Positions 28,321 through 36,436 of a stretch of 64,000 bases of DNA are shown here, piece by piece (positions within the stretch are counted from its first letter, which is position 1; every line of letters starts with the position of its first letter). The notes under the pieces were generated by a model. The model saw nothing but the letters and a program-made list of their open reading frames with translations. It searched no databases and had not been told where the DNA came from. The DNA comes from Bordetella parapertussis (GTDB taxonomy: Bacteria > Pseudomonadota > Gammaproteobacteria > Burkholderiales > Burkholderiaceae_C), in contig CAMDKD010000002.1 of assembly GCA_945901125.1 (NCBI GenBank), positions 62,001-126,000 on the forward strand, read 5' to 3'. The position numbers and the translations under genes were made by a program.

Positions 28321-28593
28321 ATGAACGTGAACAAACCCGCATCGCGCCGCTCCTTGACATCTAACTTGGAGCAAATAGACGCTCATCACATTGCTCCCCA
28401 CGAATACGAAGAACTGCCCGAACTCACTGAAGACTTGTTGGCCCGCGCCAAGCTGAAAAAAGGGGGGCGTCCCCTGTCACCCAGTCCGCGCAAATCCATC
28501 TCCTTGCGCCTGCCCCCAGAAGTCATAGAGCGTTGGCGCGCCACAGGCCCCGGTTGGCAGACCCGCATGGCAGAGCGTTTGAACAAGGTTTAA
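28321..28593 (+). CDS. BrnA-like antitoxin, orphan (first copy)
   Basis: A 90-residue protein whose C-terminal half (KSISLRLPPEVIERWRATGPGWQTRMAERLNKV) is the ribbon-helix-helix of BrnA antitoxins. BrnA normally follows and neutralises the RNase toxin BrnT, but no BrnT frame lies upstream; only 37 bp separate this gene from hicB. It may be transcribed with hicAB. The lack of a toxin suggests decay or a role as a free antitoxin against BrnT encoded elsewhere. Confidence 0.75.
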   Translation: MNVNKPASRRSLTSNLEQIDAHHIAPHEYEELPELTEDLLARAKLKKGGRPLSPSPRKSISLRLPPEVIERWRATGPGWQTRMAERLNKV

Positions 28594-28667
28594 GTTGACG
28601 TCAGGATTCTTTTATGCAGGCTTGCTTGCTGGCATGACCGTTTCAGCGGTGCAAACAGAGAATAAAA

Positions 28668-28982
28668 ATGGAATCCGCATCATCTCGTTTAGAAAAGCAA
28701 CCAGGCGCGAGTCGCAAATCTACTACCGTGAAATCCAAAACTGATTGGTCGCGTCTGAAGTCCGACGCTGGTGATGTGAAGCTGACGAAAGAACACCCGC
28801 AGGCGGACGTAAAGCACATAGTGCGTGGCATGGTTCGCAAGGGGTTGAAGCCATTGCCTGCCAAGACATCTATTTCGCTGGGAGTGGACCAAGATGTGCT
28901 CGAATGGTTCAAGGCGCAAGGTGTTGGCTATCAGACGCGAATCAACACAGTCCTCAGAGCGTTTCGTGACGCGTCTGTTTAA
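28668..28982 (+). CDS. BrnA-like antitoxin, orphan (second copy)
   Basis: A 104-residue protein with a charged N-terminus and the C-terminal BrnA motif TSISLGVDQDVLEWFKAQGVGYQTRINTVLRAF, closer to classical BrnA than the first copy. AGAG lies a few bases before the ATG. There is no BrnT gene on either side: the 74 bp before it and the 25 bp after it are too short. The two BrnA proteins are clearly different in sequence, so this is not a recent tandem duplication. Confidence 0.78.
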   Translation: MESASSRLEKQPGASRKSTTVKSKTDWSRLKSDAGDVKLTKEHPQADVKHIVRGMVRKGLKPLPAKTSISLGVDQDVLEWFKAQGVGYQTRINTVLRAFRDASV

Positions 28983-29007
28983 CACGCTGCTTACCTAACA
29001 TTACGCC

Positions 29008-29232
29008 GTGAACTATTTCGCCCTCGAACAAACTTTGCTTGCCTTGCCCAAGACGGAGCGTGAGCACTTGTTGCAATTGTTGCTCGAGAGCTTGGACACT
29101 CCATCGGAAAATGAAGTTCAAGAGGCTTGGTTTGTAGAGGCAAGCCGCCGGGCTACTGAGATTGACTCAGGCAAAGTCACCTTGGTAAGTGGCGAGCAGC
29201 TTGAGAAAGAAGTACAGGCGCTTTTGAAGTGA
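29008..29232 (+). CDS. Addiction-module antitoxin (TIGR02574-like)
   Basis: A 74-residue protein from a GTG start. The pattern ALPKTEREHLLQLLLESLDTPSENEVQEAWFVEASRRATEIDSGKVTLVSGEQLEKEVQALLK matches the small antitoxins paired with RelE/ParE toxins (family Unstab_antitox). The toxin that should follow is reduced to a short stub at 29229, so the antitoxin stands alone. Confidence 0.8.
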   Translation: MNYFALEQTLLALPKTEREHLLQLLLESLDTPSENEVQEAWFVEASRRATEIDSGKVTLVSGEQLEKEVQALLK

Positions 29233-29261
29233 GTTATTGGCTCCATCCCGAGGCTGCTTAA
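29229..29261 (+). pseudogene. Stub of a RelE/ParE toxin gene
   Basis: A GTG overlapping the antitoxin stop opens MSYWLHPEAA followed by a TAA. This is the usual first ten residues of ParE/RelE toxins in this module type, with the rest lost in an A-rich tract. The overlap with the antitoxin stop is the normal coupling of such pairs, which supports the reading despite the short length. Confidence 0.5.
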
Positions 29262-29323
29262 AAAAAGAAAAAGCAGGTGGCTCATTAAGAAGAGATTCAA
29301 CTGGACTGGTTAACAGTTCTTGA

Positions 29324-29368
29324 CGATTTGAAGGAGCCACAGAAGTAGAGATCGTCGACTATCACTAA
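29324..29368 (+). pseudogene. C-terminal remnant of a HigB toxin
   Basis: The frame RFEGATEVEIVDYH ends in TAA at 29366-29368, eleven bases before the ATG of the higA remnant. VEIVDYH is the characteristic C-terminus of HigB toxins, and the spacing to higA is normal. The rest of higB is absent: an in-frame TGA lies directly upstream at 29321-29323. Confidence 0.55.
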
Positions 29369-29378
29369 AGGAAATGCC

Positions 29379-29447
29379 ATGCGCACAGTTCAACCTGTTT
29401 CCCCCGGCGAGATGCTTGAAGAAGAATTCCTCAAACCGCTCGGCTAC
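29379..29447 (+). pseudogene. N-terminal remnant of a HigA antitoxin
   Basis: MRTVQPVSPGEMLEEEFLKPLG is a typical HigA start, but after residue 22 or so the helix-turn-helix is missing. The frame continues into sequence that is the reverse complement of the end of the hicB-like gene, so a rearrangement joined the two remnants tail to tail around 29448. The frame runs on to 29756 but the rest is not HigA. Confidence 0.6.
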
Positions 29448-29470
29448 CGCTTCCCCCTAGCGTCAATTTG

Positions 29471-29776
29471 CTACACCAAATTAGAAGGCAGACTCACATT
29501 CAAGCGTATAGGCCGGGTGTCGATGCGGCTCAGGTCCAACTCCACCAACATCCAAACGCCACCCGCGTACTCGGGTTGGTTCACTAAATTTTCCAGCGGT
29601 GTTGGCGGCGGCACTGCGTCTGGCTCGCCATTGAAATGCGCTTCCACCGCCTCTTGCACAGCGGCGGGCAAATCGCTCCACGTATCGGCCGCAGAAAAGC
29701 AACCCGGAAAGTCTGGAAACGTCACGCCATGCGCATGGTCAGCATCACCGGGGTGAACATAAACGGGATACAACAT
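29471..29776 (-). pseudogene. Truncated HicB-like antitoxin
   Basis: 101 residues from the ATG at 29776, which has a good AAGGAG ahead of it. The HicB core is intact (YPVYVHPGDADHAHGVTFPDFPGCFSAADTWSDLPAAVQEAVEAHF). The C-terminal ribbon-helix-helix stops at LNVSLPSNLV; beyond the TAG the same frame goes on QIDARGK, as expected of HicB, and then ends at the junction with the higA remnant. A nonsense change plus a deletion have therefore removed most of the DNA-binding part. It might still bind toxin. Confidence 0.65.
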
Positions 29777-29802
29777 GGGCAACTCCTTGTGTGTATGGGG
29801 CT

Positions 29803-29940
29803 TCACAGACCTGCTTGCTTCAAGATGCTGCGAACTGTTGGTAGCGGCAAGTCTTTTCTCGGATGAGGTACTGTCACCTTGCCTAGCTTAAAAGGGTGTT
29901 TGAACTGGTGGTGCGAGTCCACCACTTGCACCAAGTACAT
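29803..29940 (-). pseudogene. HicA toxin remnant lacking its N-terminus
   Basis: Forty-five codons from an ATG at 29940: MYLVQVVDSHHQFKH, PFKLGKVTVPHPRKDLP, TVRSILKQAGL. This is the short HicA family, including the catalytic SHHQFKH. Intact members have about 13-15 further residues ending in GWYLV before this point; here the upstream frame has no such sequence and soon meets a stop. The truncated hicB follows 26 bp downstream, as in a hicAB pair. It is too short for standard gene finders. Confidence 0.65.
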
Positions 29941-30019
29941 TAACCTCAAAAACAGTCTTCGGACAAAGAATTAAAACTTGTTCTAACCGCGAAATAAAAG
30001 AGTTCCTCAAAGCGAAATC

Positions 30020-30349
30020 TTAAGTTTCTCCAGCATCATTCATCCAGGCAGGAATATCACGCTGACCGTGCAACACACGCCACACATCAATATGGTCAGA
30101 CCGTTCGACATAAAACACCAAGTGTGGGTAGCGAGTTAAGGGCCAAAATCTAAGTCCGGGCAAATTAAGCTCGTGGGCATAACGTGTCGAGCCGGTTGCA
30201 GGCTGGCGGCTGATGTGGGTATAAGCCCGTTCTAGTTCATCAATAAAGCCTAATGCGGCATCTGTAGCGCCCTCATCCACGTAGTATGCGATTGCCTCAT
30301 CGACATCTTGATTGGCAAACTGACGCGGGACAATGGGTTTGGAATTCAC
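30020..30349 (-). CDS. parE: ParE/RelE-family toxin
   Basis: A 109-residue toxin: FANQDVDEAIAYYVDEGATDAALGFIDELERAYTHI at the N-terminal helical hairpin, then LPGLRFWPLTRYPHLVFYVERSDHIDVWRVLHGQRDIPAWM, the conserved C-terminal strand pattern of ParE. Members of this family poison gyrase or cleave RNA; which applies here cannot be told. The start overlaps the stop of the antitoxin by four bases. The pair is intact. Confidence 0.85.
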   Translation of the reverse strand: MNSKPIVPRQFANQDVDEAIAYYVDEGATDAALGFIDELERAYTHISRQPATGSTRYAHELNLPGLRFWPLTRYPHLVFYVERSDHIDVWRVLHGQRDIPAWMNDAGET

Positions 30350-30597
30350 GCCTTGTTGCGGGCCTTGCTTGCATTGACCACAGTGCCGCGCAACCTGTCA
30401 AAGTAGGCAGGCGTCACCGTTTGTGTAGCTTCCGAGCTTGAACCCTCCAACAGCAGGCTACGCATTAGCCGCCTTTCTTGGTCCTTGCGAATCAACTCAT
30501 GTACGTACTCACTGCTGGTGCCGAAGCCGCGCTGGCTGACCTGCTCGTCTACAAAGGCCTTGAGTGTGTCTGGTAAGGAAATATTCATTGTGCTCAT
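30346..30597 (-). CDS. parD: ParD-like ribbon-helix-helix antitoxin
   Basis: An 83-residue antitoxin with an N-terminal ribbon-helix-helix (MNISLPDTLKAFVDEQVSQRGFGTSSEYVHELIRKDQERR) and a disordered toxin-binding tail. The frame starts at 30597, with another Met at 30588 that begins the conserved MNISLP. Both lie almost at the predicted transcription start of the promoter upstream, so translation may be leaderless. It ends the island and is divergent from hisI. Confidence 0.87.
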   Translation of the reverse strand: MSTMNISLPDTLKAFVDEQVSQRGFGTSSEYVHELIRKDQERRLMRSLLLEGSSSEATQTVTPAYFDRLRGTVVNASKARNKA

Positions 30598-30603
30598 GCG
30601 TCC

Positions 30604-30632
30604 AGTTTAGATTCCTTGGCAAAATTTGGCAA
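30604..30632 (-). promoter_or_regulatory. Promoter of parDE
   Basis: On the minus strand TTGCCA (plus 30627-30632, five of six matches) and TAAACT (plus 30604-30609, four of six) are separated by exactly 17 bp. Transcription would start at or next to the parD start codon at 30597, leaving almost no leader. Confidence 0.45.
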
Positions 30633-30743
30633 TAACTTGGATTTCCAAAGCATTGCGTGCTTGCGCGTAGCTATAAAAGCCTTTCGATACGCTTTTGTCC
30701 AATTGCTTATCCACAACAGGCGATGCCCTTAACATCTCCCCCT

Positions 30744-31154
30744 ATGAATTGGCTTGATCACATCAAATGGGACGCGCAAGGCCTGGTGCCCGTCATCGCG
30801 CAAGAGCAGGTCAGCAAAGACGTGCTGATGTTTGCTTGGATGAACCGCGAAGCACTGCAACTCACCGCTGAGCAAGGGCGCGCCGTGTATTTCAGCCGCT
30901 CGCGTAACAAACTCTGGTTCAAGGGCGAGGAATCCGGCCATGTGCAACTGGTGCACGACATACGCCTCGATTGCGACAACGACGTGGTTTTGCTCAGCGT
31001 CACGCAAACCGGCCACGACCCTGGCATCGCCTGCCACACCGGGCGTCACAGTTGTTTTTACCAGCGCTGGCAGACCGGCCCGGACGGCGGCCAGTGGCTG
31101 AGCACCGAACCTGTGTTGCAGGATCCCGCTCTTATTTACAAGAAAAACCCATGA
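30744..31154 (+). CDS. hisI: Phosphoribosyl-AMP cyclohydrolase
   Basis: A 136-residue enzyme that opens the purine ring of PR-AMP in histidine synthesis. The start [21 protein letters not shown] at 30744 is the family's usual one; an ATG at 30723 would add seven residues. Metal-binding Cys and Asp residues appear in [29 protein letters not shown]. The stop overlaps the hisE ATG (ATGA). After the island this gene must be transcribed from its own promoter or from read-through; no clear promoter was found in the 146 bp upstream. Confidence 0.95.
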   Translation: MNWLDHIKWDAQGLVPVIAQEQVSKDVLMFAWMNREALQLTAEQGRAVYFSRSRNKLWFKGEESGHVQLVHDIRLDCDNDVVLLSVTQTGHDPGIACHTGRHSCFYQRWQTGPDGGQWLSTEPVLQDPALIYKKNP

Positions 31155-31519
31155 ACACAAACGATATTCTGATGCGCCTGGCCGCTGTCATTGAAAGCCG
31201 TAAAGCGGTCAATGGCGGCAACCCCGACACCAGTTACGTGGCGCGCTTGCTGCACAAGGGGCCGGACGCGTTTTTGAAGAAAATCGGTGAAGAGGCCACC
31301 GAAACCGTGATGGCCGCCAAGGACTTGAGCCACGGCAGCGAGCCGCAGCATTTAGTGAATGAAATGGCCGATTTGTGGTTTCACTGCATGGTGGCGCTGG
31401 CGCATTACGACCTGAGTCCGGCAGACGTGATCAACGAATTGGCGCGCCGAGAAGGCTTAGGCGGCTTGGAAGAAAAAGCCTTGCGCAAAGCCTTGCAGCG
31501 TGAAGCAGGAGAAGATTGA
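31151..31519 (+). CDS. hisE: Phosphoribosyl-ATP diphosphatase
   Basis: A 122-residue MazG-like helical pyrophosphohydrolase converting PR-ATP to PR-AMP. The start at 31151 is fixed by the four-base overlap with hisI and the family start. Motifs: [16 protein letters not shown] and [14 protein letters not shown], with the acidic EExxE and ExxD metal residues. The stop abuts the ATG of the HIT gene. Confidence 0.95.
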   Translation: MNTNDILMRLAAVIESRKAVNGGNPDTSYVARLLHKGPDAFLKKIGEEATETVMAAKDLSHGSEPQHLVNEMADLWFHCMVALAHYDLSPADVINELARREGLGGLEEKALRKALQREAGED

Positions 31520-31885
31520 ATGAGTGTGACGCAAGATCCGAACTGCATTTTTTGCAAAATCATCCAAGGCCAAATTCCTTCCCGCAAGGTCTATGAAGAC
31601 GACGACATGTTCGCGTTTCACGACATCAACCCTTGGGCGCCGGTGCATTTTCTGGTCATACCCAAACTGCATATCCCTTCTATGGCGCAGGTTAGCGAAG
31701 CGCACGCAGCCTTGCTCGGGCGCATACTCATCAAGGTGCCGCAACTGGCTTTGCAAGAGGGCGTCAACCCTTACCCCGAGGGTGGTTTTCGTCTGGTAAC
31801 CAACACCGGTGCCGAGGGCGGGCAGGAGGTTCACCACCTGCATTGGCATGTCATGGGCGGTCCGCGCCCATGGTTGCGCGGCTGA
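31520..31885 (+). CDS. HIT-family nucleotide-binding protein (HinT-like)
   Basis: A 121-residue histidine-triad protein. [13 protein letters not shown] at the N-terminus and the triad [11 protein letters not shown] near the C-terminus are diagnostic; the catalytic His is the middle one of the triad. Relatives hydrolyse purine nucleoside phosphoramidates. Its position directly after hisE and before tatA is conserved in Betaproteobacteria. Confidence 0.93.
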   Translation: MSVTQDPNCIFCKIIQGQIPSRKVYEDDDMFAFHDINPWAPVHFLVIPKLHIPSMAQVSEAHAALLGRILIKVPQLALQEGVNPYPEGGFRLVTNTGAEGGQEVHHLHWHVMGGPRPWLRG

Positions 31886-31920
31886 GACTAGAATTCCTAC
31901 AGTTCATTGAGGAGCATCCC

Positions 31921-32175
31921 ATGGGGTCATTTTCTGTTTGGCATTGGTTAATTGTTTTATTGATCGTGGTTTTGGTCTTCGGTACCAAAAAATTGAAGAG
32001 CTTGGGCGGTGACCTGGGCGGGGCTGTCAAAGGCTTTAAAGACGGCATGAAGGACGGCGCTGCCGCCCCGACCGAAGAAAAACCTGCCGCACCTGCGCAG
32101 CAAGTCACCGGCGCAGCGCCTGCACACGCAGCTGACAAGGCACCCATTGATGTGGAAGCCAAAAGCAAGTCATGA
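31921..32175 (+). CDS. tatA: Sec-independent protein translocase subunit TatA
   Basis: An 84-residue protein with one N-terminal membrane helix ([23 protein letters not shown]) followed by the amphipathic helix [18 protein letters not shown] and an Ala/Pro-rich tail. FGTKKLK is the TatA hinge. The ATG at 31921 follows GAGGAG. TatA forms the translocation pore for folded proteins; the Rieske protein encoded at 36587 is a likely local substrate. Confidence 0.95.
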   Translation: MGSFSVWHWLIVLLIVVLVFGTKKLKSLGGDLGGAVKGFKDGMKDGAAAPTEEKPAAPAQQVTGAAPAHAADKAPIDVEAKSKS

Positions 32176-32178
32176 TCC

Positions 32179-32670
32179 ATGTTTGATTTAGACGTCTCCA
32201 AACTGGCGGTGATAGGCGCAGTAGCGCTGGTCGTCATCGGTCCGGAGAAAATGCCGCGTGTGGCCCGCACCATCGGGACTATGCTCGGCAAGGCGCAGCG
32301 TTACGTATCTGATGTCAAGGCCGAGGTCAACCGTGCCATGGAAATGGAAGACCTGAAGAAAATGAAGGAAACCATGGACTCGGCCATGACGGATGTGCAG
32401 TCCAGCGTGTTGAATGCCACCACGCAGCTGAACCAAGGTATAGCAGAGCTTGGTCAGGAAGCGCCGGCGTCTGACAATAACAACGCATTCCTTCCCTATT
32501 GGCAGCCGCAGCAACCCGAGTACAAACACCCCGGCAAAAACTGGCGCCTCAAGCGTTCGGCCATGCCGCAGTGGTACAAAGCGCGCCAGGGAGTGCGCAC
32601 CAAGGCCTTGTCGGGTGCCGCGCGAGTCGCCCGTTTCCGTCCTTCTGCAACAGGTTCAAACAGGGTTTGA
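32179..32670 (+). CDS. tatB: Sec-independent protein translocase subunit TatB
   Basis: A 163-residue protein starting [33 protein letters not shown], with the membrane helix and the [10 protein letters not shown] hinge of TatB, then a long charged helix ([23 protein letters not shown]). TatB works with TatC to receive twin-arginine substrates. It starts three bases after the tatA stop. The C-terminal 50 residues are Pro- and Arg-rich and poorly conserved. Confidence 0.94.
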   Translation: MFDLDVSKLAVIGAVALVVIGPEKMPRVARTIGTMLGKAQRYVSDVKAEVNRAMEMEDLKKMKETMDSAMTDVQSSVLNATTQLNQGIAELGQEAPASDNNNAFLPYWQPQQPEYKHPGKNWRLKRSAMPQWYKARQGVRTKALSGAARVARFRPSATGSNRV

Positions 32671-32676
32671 TGACAC

Positions 32677-33474
32677 ATGTCTGATTCAGGCTCGCAGGAT
32701 ACGGATACGCTGAAAGCTTCCGAACAACCGTTTGTTCAACACCTCAAGGAATTGCGTGACCGTCTGGTCAAGTCGTTCATTGGGGTTGCGGTGATGTGCG
32801 CCATCCTCAGCATATTTCCAGGCCCAGCCCAGTTGTACGACCTGTTAGCCGCTCCTTTGGTAGCGCAACTGCCGCAAGGCACTAACTTGATCGCTACCTC
32901 GGTGATTTCGCCGTTTCTGGTGCCGCTCAAAATCATGCTGATGGCCGGTTTTCTGCTGGCGCTGCCGGTGGTGCTGTATCAGGCTTGGGCTTTTGTGGCT
33001 CCCGGTTTGTATGCCCATGAAAAGCGTCTGGTGATGCCGCTGGTCATGTCCAGCACCATTTTGTTTTTTATCGGCGTGGCGTTTTGTTACTTCTTTGTGT
33101 TCGGGCAGGTGTTCAAGTTCATCCAAAGCTTTGCGCCGAAAAGCATCACAGCTGCGCCTGACATCGAAGCCTATTTGAGTTTTGTGATGACCATGTTCAT
33201 CGCCTTCGGCTTGGCCTTTGAGGTGCCGATTGTGGTGATTGTGCTGGCGCGCATGGGTTTGGTCACCATTGAAAAACTCAAGGCCTTCCGCTCTTATTTC
33301 ATTGTGCTGGCATTCATCATTGCCGCCATCGTGACGCCGCCGGATGTGGTGTCGCAGTTGGCACTGGCTATTCCCATGGTGATTCTTTACGAGGTCGGCA
33401 TTTGGGCGGCTCAAATATTCATGAAGCACACCAAGGCGCCTGAGGACCAAGAAACACCTGCCGGCGGCGCTTGA
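32677..33474 (+). CDS. tatC: Sec-independent protein translocase subunit TatC
   Basis: A 265-residue protein with six membrane helices. It has the N-terminal motif FVQHLKELRDRLVKSFIGVA, the periplasmic loops, FALAFEVPIVVIVL-like segment (FGLAFEVPIVVIV) and TPPDVVSQ in the fifth loop. TatC recognises the twin-arginine signal. tatABC are complete and tightly packed here. Confidence 0.96.
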   Translation: MSDSGSQDTDTLKASEQPFVQHLKELRDRLVKSFIGVAVMCAILSIFPGPAQLYDLLAAPLVAQLPQGTNLIATSVISPFLVPLKIMLMAGFLLALPVVLYQAWAFVAPGLYAHEKRLVMPLVMSSTILFFIGVAFCYFFVFGQVFKFIQSFAPKSITAAPDIEAYLSFVMTMFIAFGLAFEVPIVVIVLARMGLVTIEKLKAFRSYFIVLAFIIAAIVTPPDVVSQLALAIPMVILYEVGIWAAQIFMKHTKAPEDQETPAGGA

Positions 33475-33476
33475 AC

Positions 33477-34628
33477 ATGCGCAGACTGTGGTTGTTGTTT
33501 TCCCAGACAGTGACCATTCTGGTCGCGGTCTGGTTTGTGCTGATCACCCTCAAGCCCGAGTGGTTGCAGCGACCCTCTCAGTGGAATTCCAGCTTGCATG
33601 TGCTGCAAGCGCCCGACAGCGACGCGGGCAGATCCGGCGGTTCAGGCAGTTTGCGAATGGCCGCCAAAAAAGCCTCGCCTTCGGTGGTCAGCATCAACAC
33701 CGCTTCGCGCAAGCCCAATTTGCCGGATCACGCCAAAGACCCGTGGTTCCGTTATTTCTTCGGTGACCCGGATGATGCTTCGCCGAATGCCGGTCTGGGA
33801 AGCGGGGTGATTGTCAGCCCCGAGGGCTATATCTTGACCAACAACCACGTCATTGAAGCTGCCGATGAAATCACTGTCATTCTGAACGACGGCAGAAGCA
33901 CCCGCGCCAAGCTGGTGGGTACCGACCCGGACACGGATCTGGCGGTATTGAAGATCAAACTGGACAATTTGCCCGTCATGGTTTTGAGCGATTCCGATCA
34001 GTTGCAGGTCGGCGATGTGGTGTTGGCCATAGGCAACCCCTTCGGTGTCGGCCAAACAGTGACCAGCGGCATTGTGTCGGCGCTAGGGCGTAACCAGTTA
34101 GGCATCAACACCTTTGAGAATTTCATACAAACCGATGCGGCCATCAACCCGGGTAACTCGGGCGGCGCTTTGGTCGATGTGCAGGGCAATCTGCTGGGCA
34201 TCAATACCGCTATTTATTCACGGTCCGGCGGCAGCATGGGCATAGGCTTTGCCATTCCGGTCAGCACCGCGCGCCAGGTGCTTGAAGGCATAGTCAAGGA
34301 AGGCCAGGTGGTACGCGGCTGGATAGGCGTGGAACCCACCGAAATCACGCCTGATCTGGCCAAGACTTTCAATGTGCAACGCGACAGCGGCGTCATCATC
34401 ACCGGTGTGTTGCAAACCGGCCCGGCATTCAAGGCCGGCGTCCGCCCCGGCGATGTGTTGCTGGCGGTCGAAGGCCAGCAGGTGAAAAGCGTGGCCGAAT
34501 TGTTGGCGCGTGTGTCGGCGCTCAAGCCCGGTCAGGCGGCGCGTGTGACGGTGTTGCGCCAAAGCGATCAAATTGATTTGACCATCACACCCGGACAACG
34601 CCCCAAGGCCAAAGTCCCGCCCCGCTGA
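33477..34628 (+). CDS. DegS-like membrane-anchored serine protease with one PDZ domain
   Basis: A 383-residue protein. A single membrane helix (LWLLFSQTVTILVAVWFVLITL) at the N-terminus anchors it to the inner membrane facing the periplasm. The trypsin-like domain shows the triad in LTNNHVIEAAD (His), DPDTDLAVLKI (Asp) and INPGNSGGALV (Ser). One PDZ domain occupies about residues 280-370 (GVIITGVLQTGPAFKAGVRPGDVLLAVEG). The ATG at 33477 was chosen; a TTG at 33471 overlapping the tatC stop is possible. By family it is a stress sensor or quality-control protease. Confidence 0.88.
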   Translation: MRRLWLLFSQTVTILVAVWFVLITLKPEWLQRPSQWNSSLHVLQAPDSDAGRSGGSGSLRMAAKKASPSVVSINTASRKPNLPDHAKDPWFRYFFGDPDDASPNAGLGSGVIVSPEGYILTNNHVIEAADEITVILNDGRSTRAKLVGTDPDTDLAVLKIKLDNLPVMVLSDSDQLQVGDVVLAIGNPFGVGQTVTSGIVSALGRNQLGINTFENFIQTDAAINPGNSGGALVDVQGNLLGINTAIYSRSGGSMGIGFAIPVSTARQVLEGIVKEGQVVRGWIGVEPTEITPDLAKTFNVQRDSGVIITGVLQTGPAFKAGVRPGDVLLAVEGQQVKSVAELLARVSALKPGQAARVTVLRQSDQIDLTITPGQRPKAKVPPR

Positions 34629-34629
34629 C

Positions 34630-35385
34630 ATGGCACAACGACACGAGCTCATCAGCCTGTGCAACCAGTTGCTGCAACCGCAGTTGTTCAAGGACTACTG
34701 CCCCAACGGTTTGCAGGTGGAAGGACGCTCAGAGATCAAAAAAATCGTCTCTGGCGTGACTGCCAATCGGGCTTTCATTGAAGCTGCCATCCAAGAGGGC
34801 GCGGACACGCTGCTGGTTCACCACGGCTTGTTCTGGCGCGGCCAGGACGGCAGCGTCACCGGCTGGATGAAGCAGCGACTCGCGCTGTTGCTGGCGCACG
34901 ATATCAATCTGTTGGCTTATCACTTACCGCTGGATGCGCACGAAGAATGGGGCAATAACGCCATGCTGGGCAAGCACATGGGCTGGCAAACTTTGGAGCG
35001 TTTTGGCGATCAACGCCTGGGTTGGCTGGGCTCTCCGCTCAATGGTGTGACTGACCCGGCTGCTCTTCAAACAGAGCTTGAAAACAAGTTGGGCCGCGCG
35101 GCAGTGGCGGTCATTCCGGATGCAGCCCGTCCCGTCAAACGCATCGCCTGGTGTACCGGCGGCGCCCAATCCTGGTTCGAAGACGCGATCGCGGCTGGCG
35201 CGGATGCGTTTGTCACCGGCGAGATTTCCGAGCCTCAGGCGCATCTGGCGCGGGAAACCGGCGTGGCCTTTTTTGCCTGCGGCCACCATGCGACCGAGCG
35301 TTACGGCGCACCGGCATTGGCCGCGCACGTGGCGTCCGCTTTGGGCTTAGCGCATCAGTTCATAGACATCAGCAACCCGGCCTAG
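34630..35385 (+). CDS. Nif3-like dinuclear metal-centre protein (YbgI family)
   Basis: A 251-residue protein. Metal ligands typical of the family are seen: LLVHHGLFWRG, LLAYHLPLDAHEEWGNN, and at the C-terminus FFACGHHATERYGAPALAAHVA. Also KRIAWCTGGAQSWFEDAIAAGADAFVTGEIS. Members form hexameric toroids with two metals per subunit; E. coli YbgI has been linked to GTP cyclohydrolase-like chemistry, but no role is firm. It starts two bases after the protease stop. Confidence 0.9.
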   Translation: MAQRHELISLCNQLLQPQLFKDYCPNGLQVEGRSEIKKIVSGVTANRAFIEAAIQEGADTLLVHHGLFWRGQDGSVTGWMKQRLALLLAHDINLLAYHLPLDAHEEWGNNAMLGKHMGWQTLERFGDQRLGWLGSPLNGVTDPAALQTELENKLGRAAVAVIPDAARPVKRIAWCTGGAQSWFEDAIAAGADAFVTGEISEPQAHLARETGVAFFACGHHATERYGAPALAAHVASALGLAHQFIDISNPA

Positions 35386-35398
35386 GTCGATCAAACGC

Positions 35399-36436
35399 AT
35401 GGCTTTGTCACACGACCGTTTGCCTATGGCCCTCAGCATGGGGGATCCGGCGGGGGTCGGGCCGGAAATCATTCTCAAAGCCTTTGCCGGACATGCCGCT
35501 GACATGCAAGCTGTGTGCGTGATCGGTAATCTGACCGTGATGCGTCGACAGTTGGCGCAGTTGTCCGCGCATTTGCCCTTGGCCATTCAGTGTCACGAGG
35601 TGTTGACTCCTGCGGATACGCTGCGCGTGCCCACCGGCCATGTGCCTGTGATCAACGTCACGCCAGATGCATCCATTGAAACCGGCAAGGTTTCAGCAGC
35701 GGCCGGGCGCATGGCGGCGGATGCCGTGACTTGGGCGGCGCGGTCTGTGCTGCGAAGCGAATTCAACGCTCTGGTGACGGCACCATTGCATAAAAAAGCC
35801 TTGTCGCTGGCCGGCTTGGAATACCCCGGTCATACAGAGATGCTGCAAGCGCTGGCCGCTGAACACCTGGGCCTGCCGGTGGCCGATCTGCCGGTGCGCA
35901 TGATGCTGAGCAGCCCGGGATTGCGGGTGGTGCTGGTCAGCATTCATGTGTCTTTGCGCCAGGCCATAGAAGCGGTGACGACTGCCAATGTGCTGCAAAC
36001 TCTGCAAATCATTCACCGCAGCTGGCCCGCTTTGCACGGGCGGCATCCGCGCATTTGGGTGGCGGGTTTGAACCCGCATGCCGGTGAAGAGGGATTGTTC
36101 GGGCTGGAGGAAATACAAGTGATTGCGCCTGCTATTGCCTTGGCAAATACGCAAGGATTGCAAGTTTGCGGGCCGTTTCCACCGGACACGGTGTTCATGC
36201 AGGCGCACCAGGCAAGCGGCGCAGACGCGCCCGACGTGGTTTTGGCCATGTACCACGACCAGGGTCTGATCCCGGTGAAGTTTTTGGGGATAGAACACGG
36301 CGTGAACCAGACGCTGGGCCTGCCGTTTGTGCGCACCAGCCCGGACCACGGCACGGCGTTTGACATTGCCGGTCAAGGTTTTGCCGATCCTTCCAGCTTG
36401 CTGGCGGCTGTGCGCGCCGCCCGAGGCAGTGCTTAG
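35399..36436 (+). CDS. pdxA: 4-hydroxythreonine-4-phosphate dehydrogenase
   Basis: A 345-residue enzyme of pyridoxal phosphate synthesis. Motifs: MGDPAGVGPEIILKA at the N-terminus, VTAPLHKKALSLAG with the following YPGHTEML, metal-binding His residues, GLNPHAGEEGLFG, and YHDQGLIPVKFLGIEHGVNQTLGLPFVRTSPDHGTAFDIAG. The length is normal. It lies between the Nif3-like gene and petA, an arrangement I do not regard as standard for the order. Confidence 0.95.
   Translation: MALSHDRLPMALSMGDPAGVGPEIILKAFAGHAADMQAVCVIGNLTVMRRQLAQLSAHLPLAIQCHEVLTPADTLRVPTGHVPVINVTPDASIETGKVSAAAGRMAADAVTWAARSVLRSEFNALVTAPLHKKALSLAGLEYPGHTEMLQALAAEHLGLPVADLPVRMMLSSPGLRVVLVSIHVSLRQAIEAVTTANVLQTLQIIHRSWPALHGRHPRIWVAGLNPHAGEEGLFGLEEIQVIAPAIALANTQGLQVCGPFPPDTVFMQAHQASGADAPDVVLAMYHDQGLIPVKFLGIEHGVNQTLGLPFVRTSPDHGTAFDIAGQGFADPSSLLAAVRAARGSA

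Noticed and set aside
28981..29007. ACCTAAC before the addiction-module antitoxin as another attC R'' box
   Set aside because: No second R box or paired L boxes lie within 150 bp, so a seven-base match alone is not enough.
30707..30715. Perfect DnaA box TTATCCACA upstream of hisI
   Set aside because: A single nine-base match is expected about every few hundred kilobases on both strands combined; there is no cluster of boxes, no A/T-rich unwinding region and no replication gene here.
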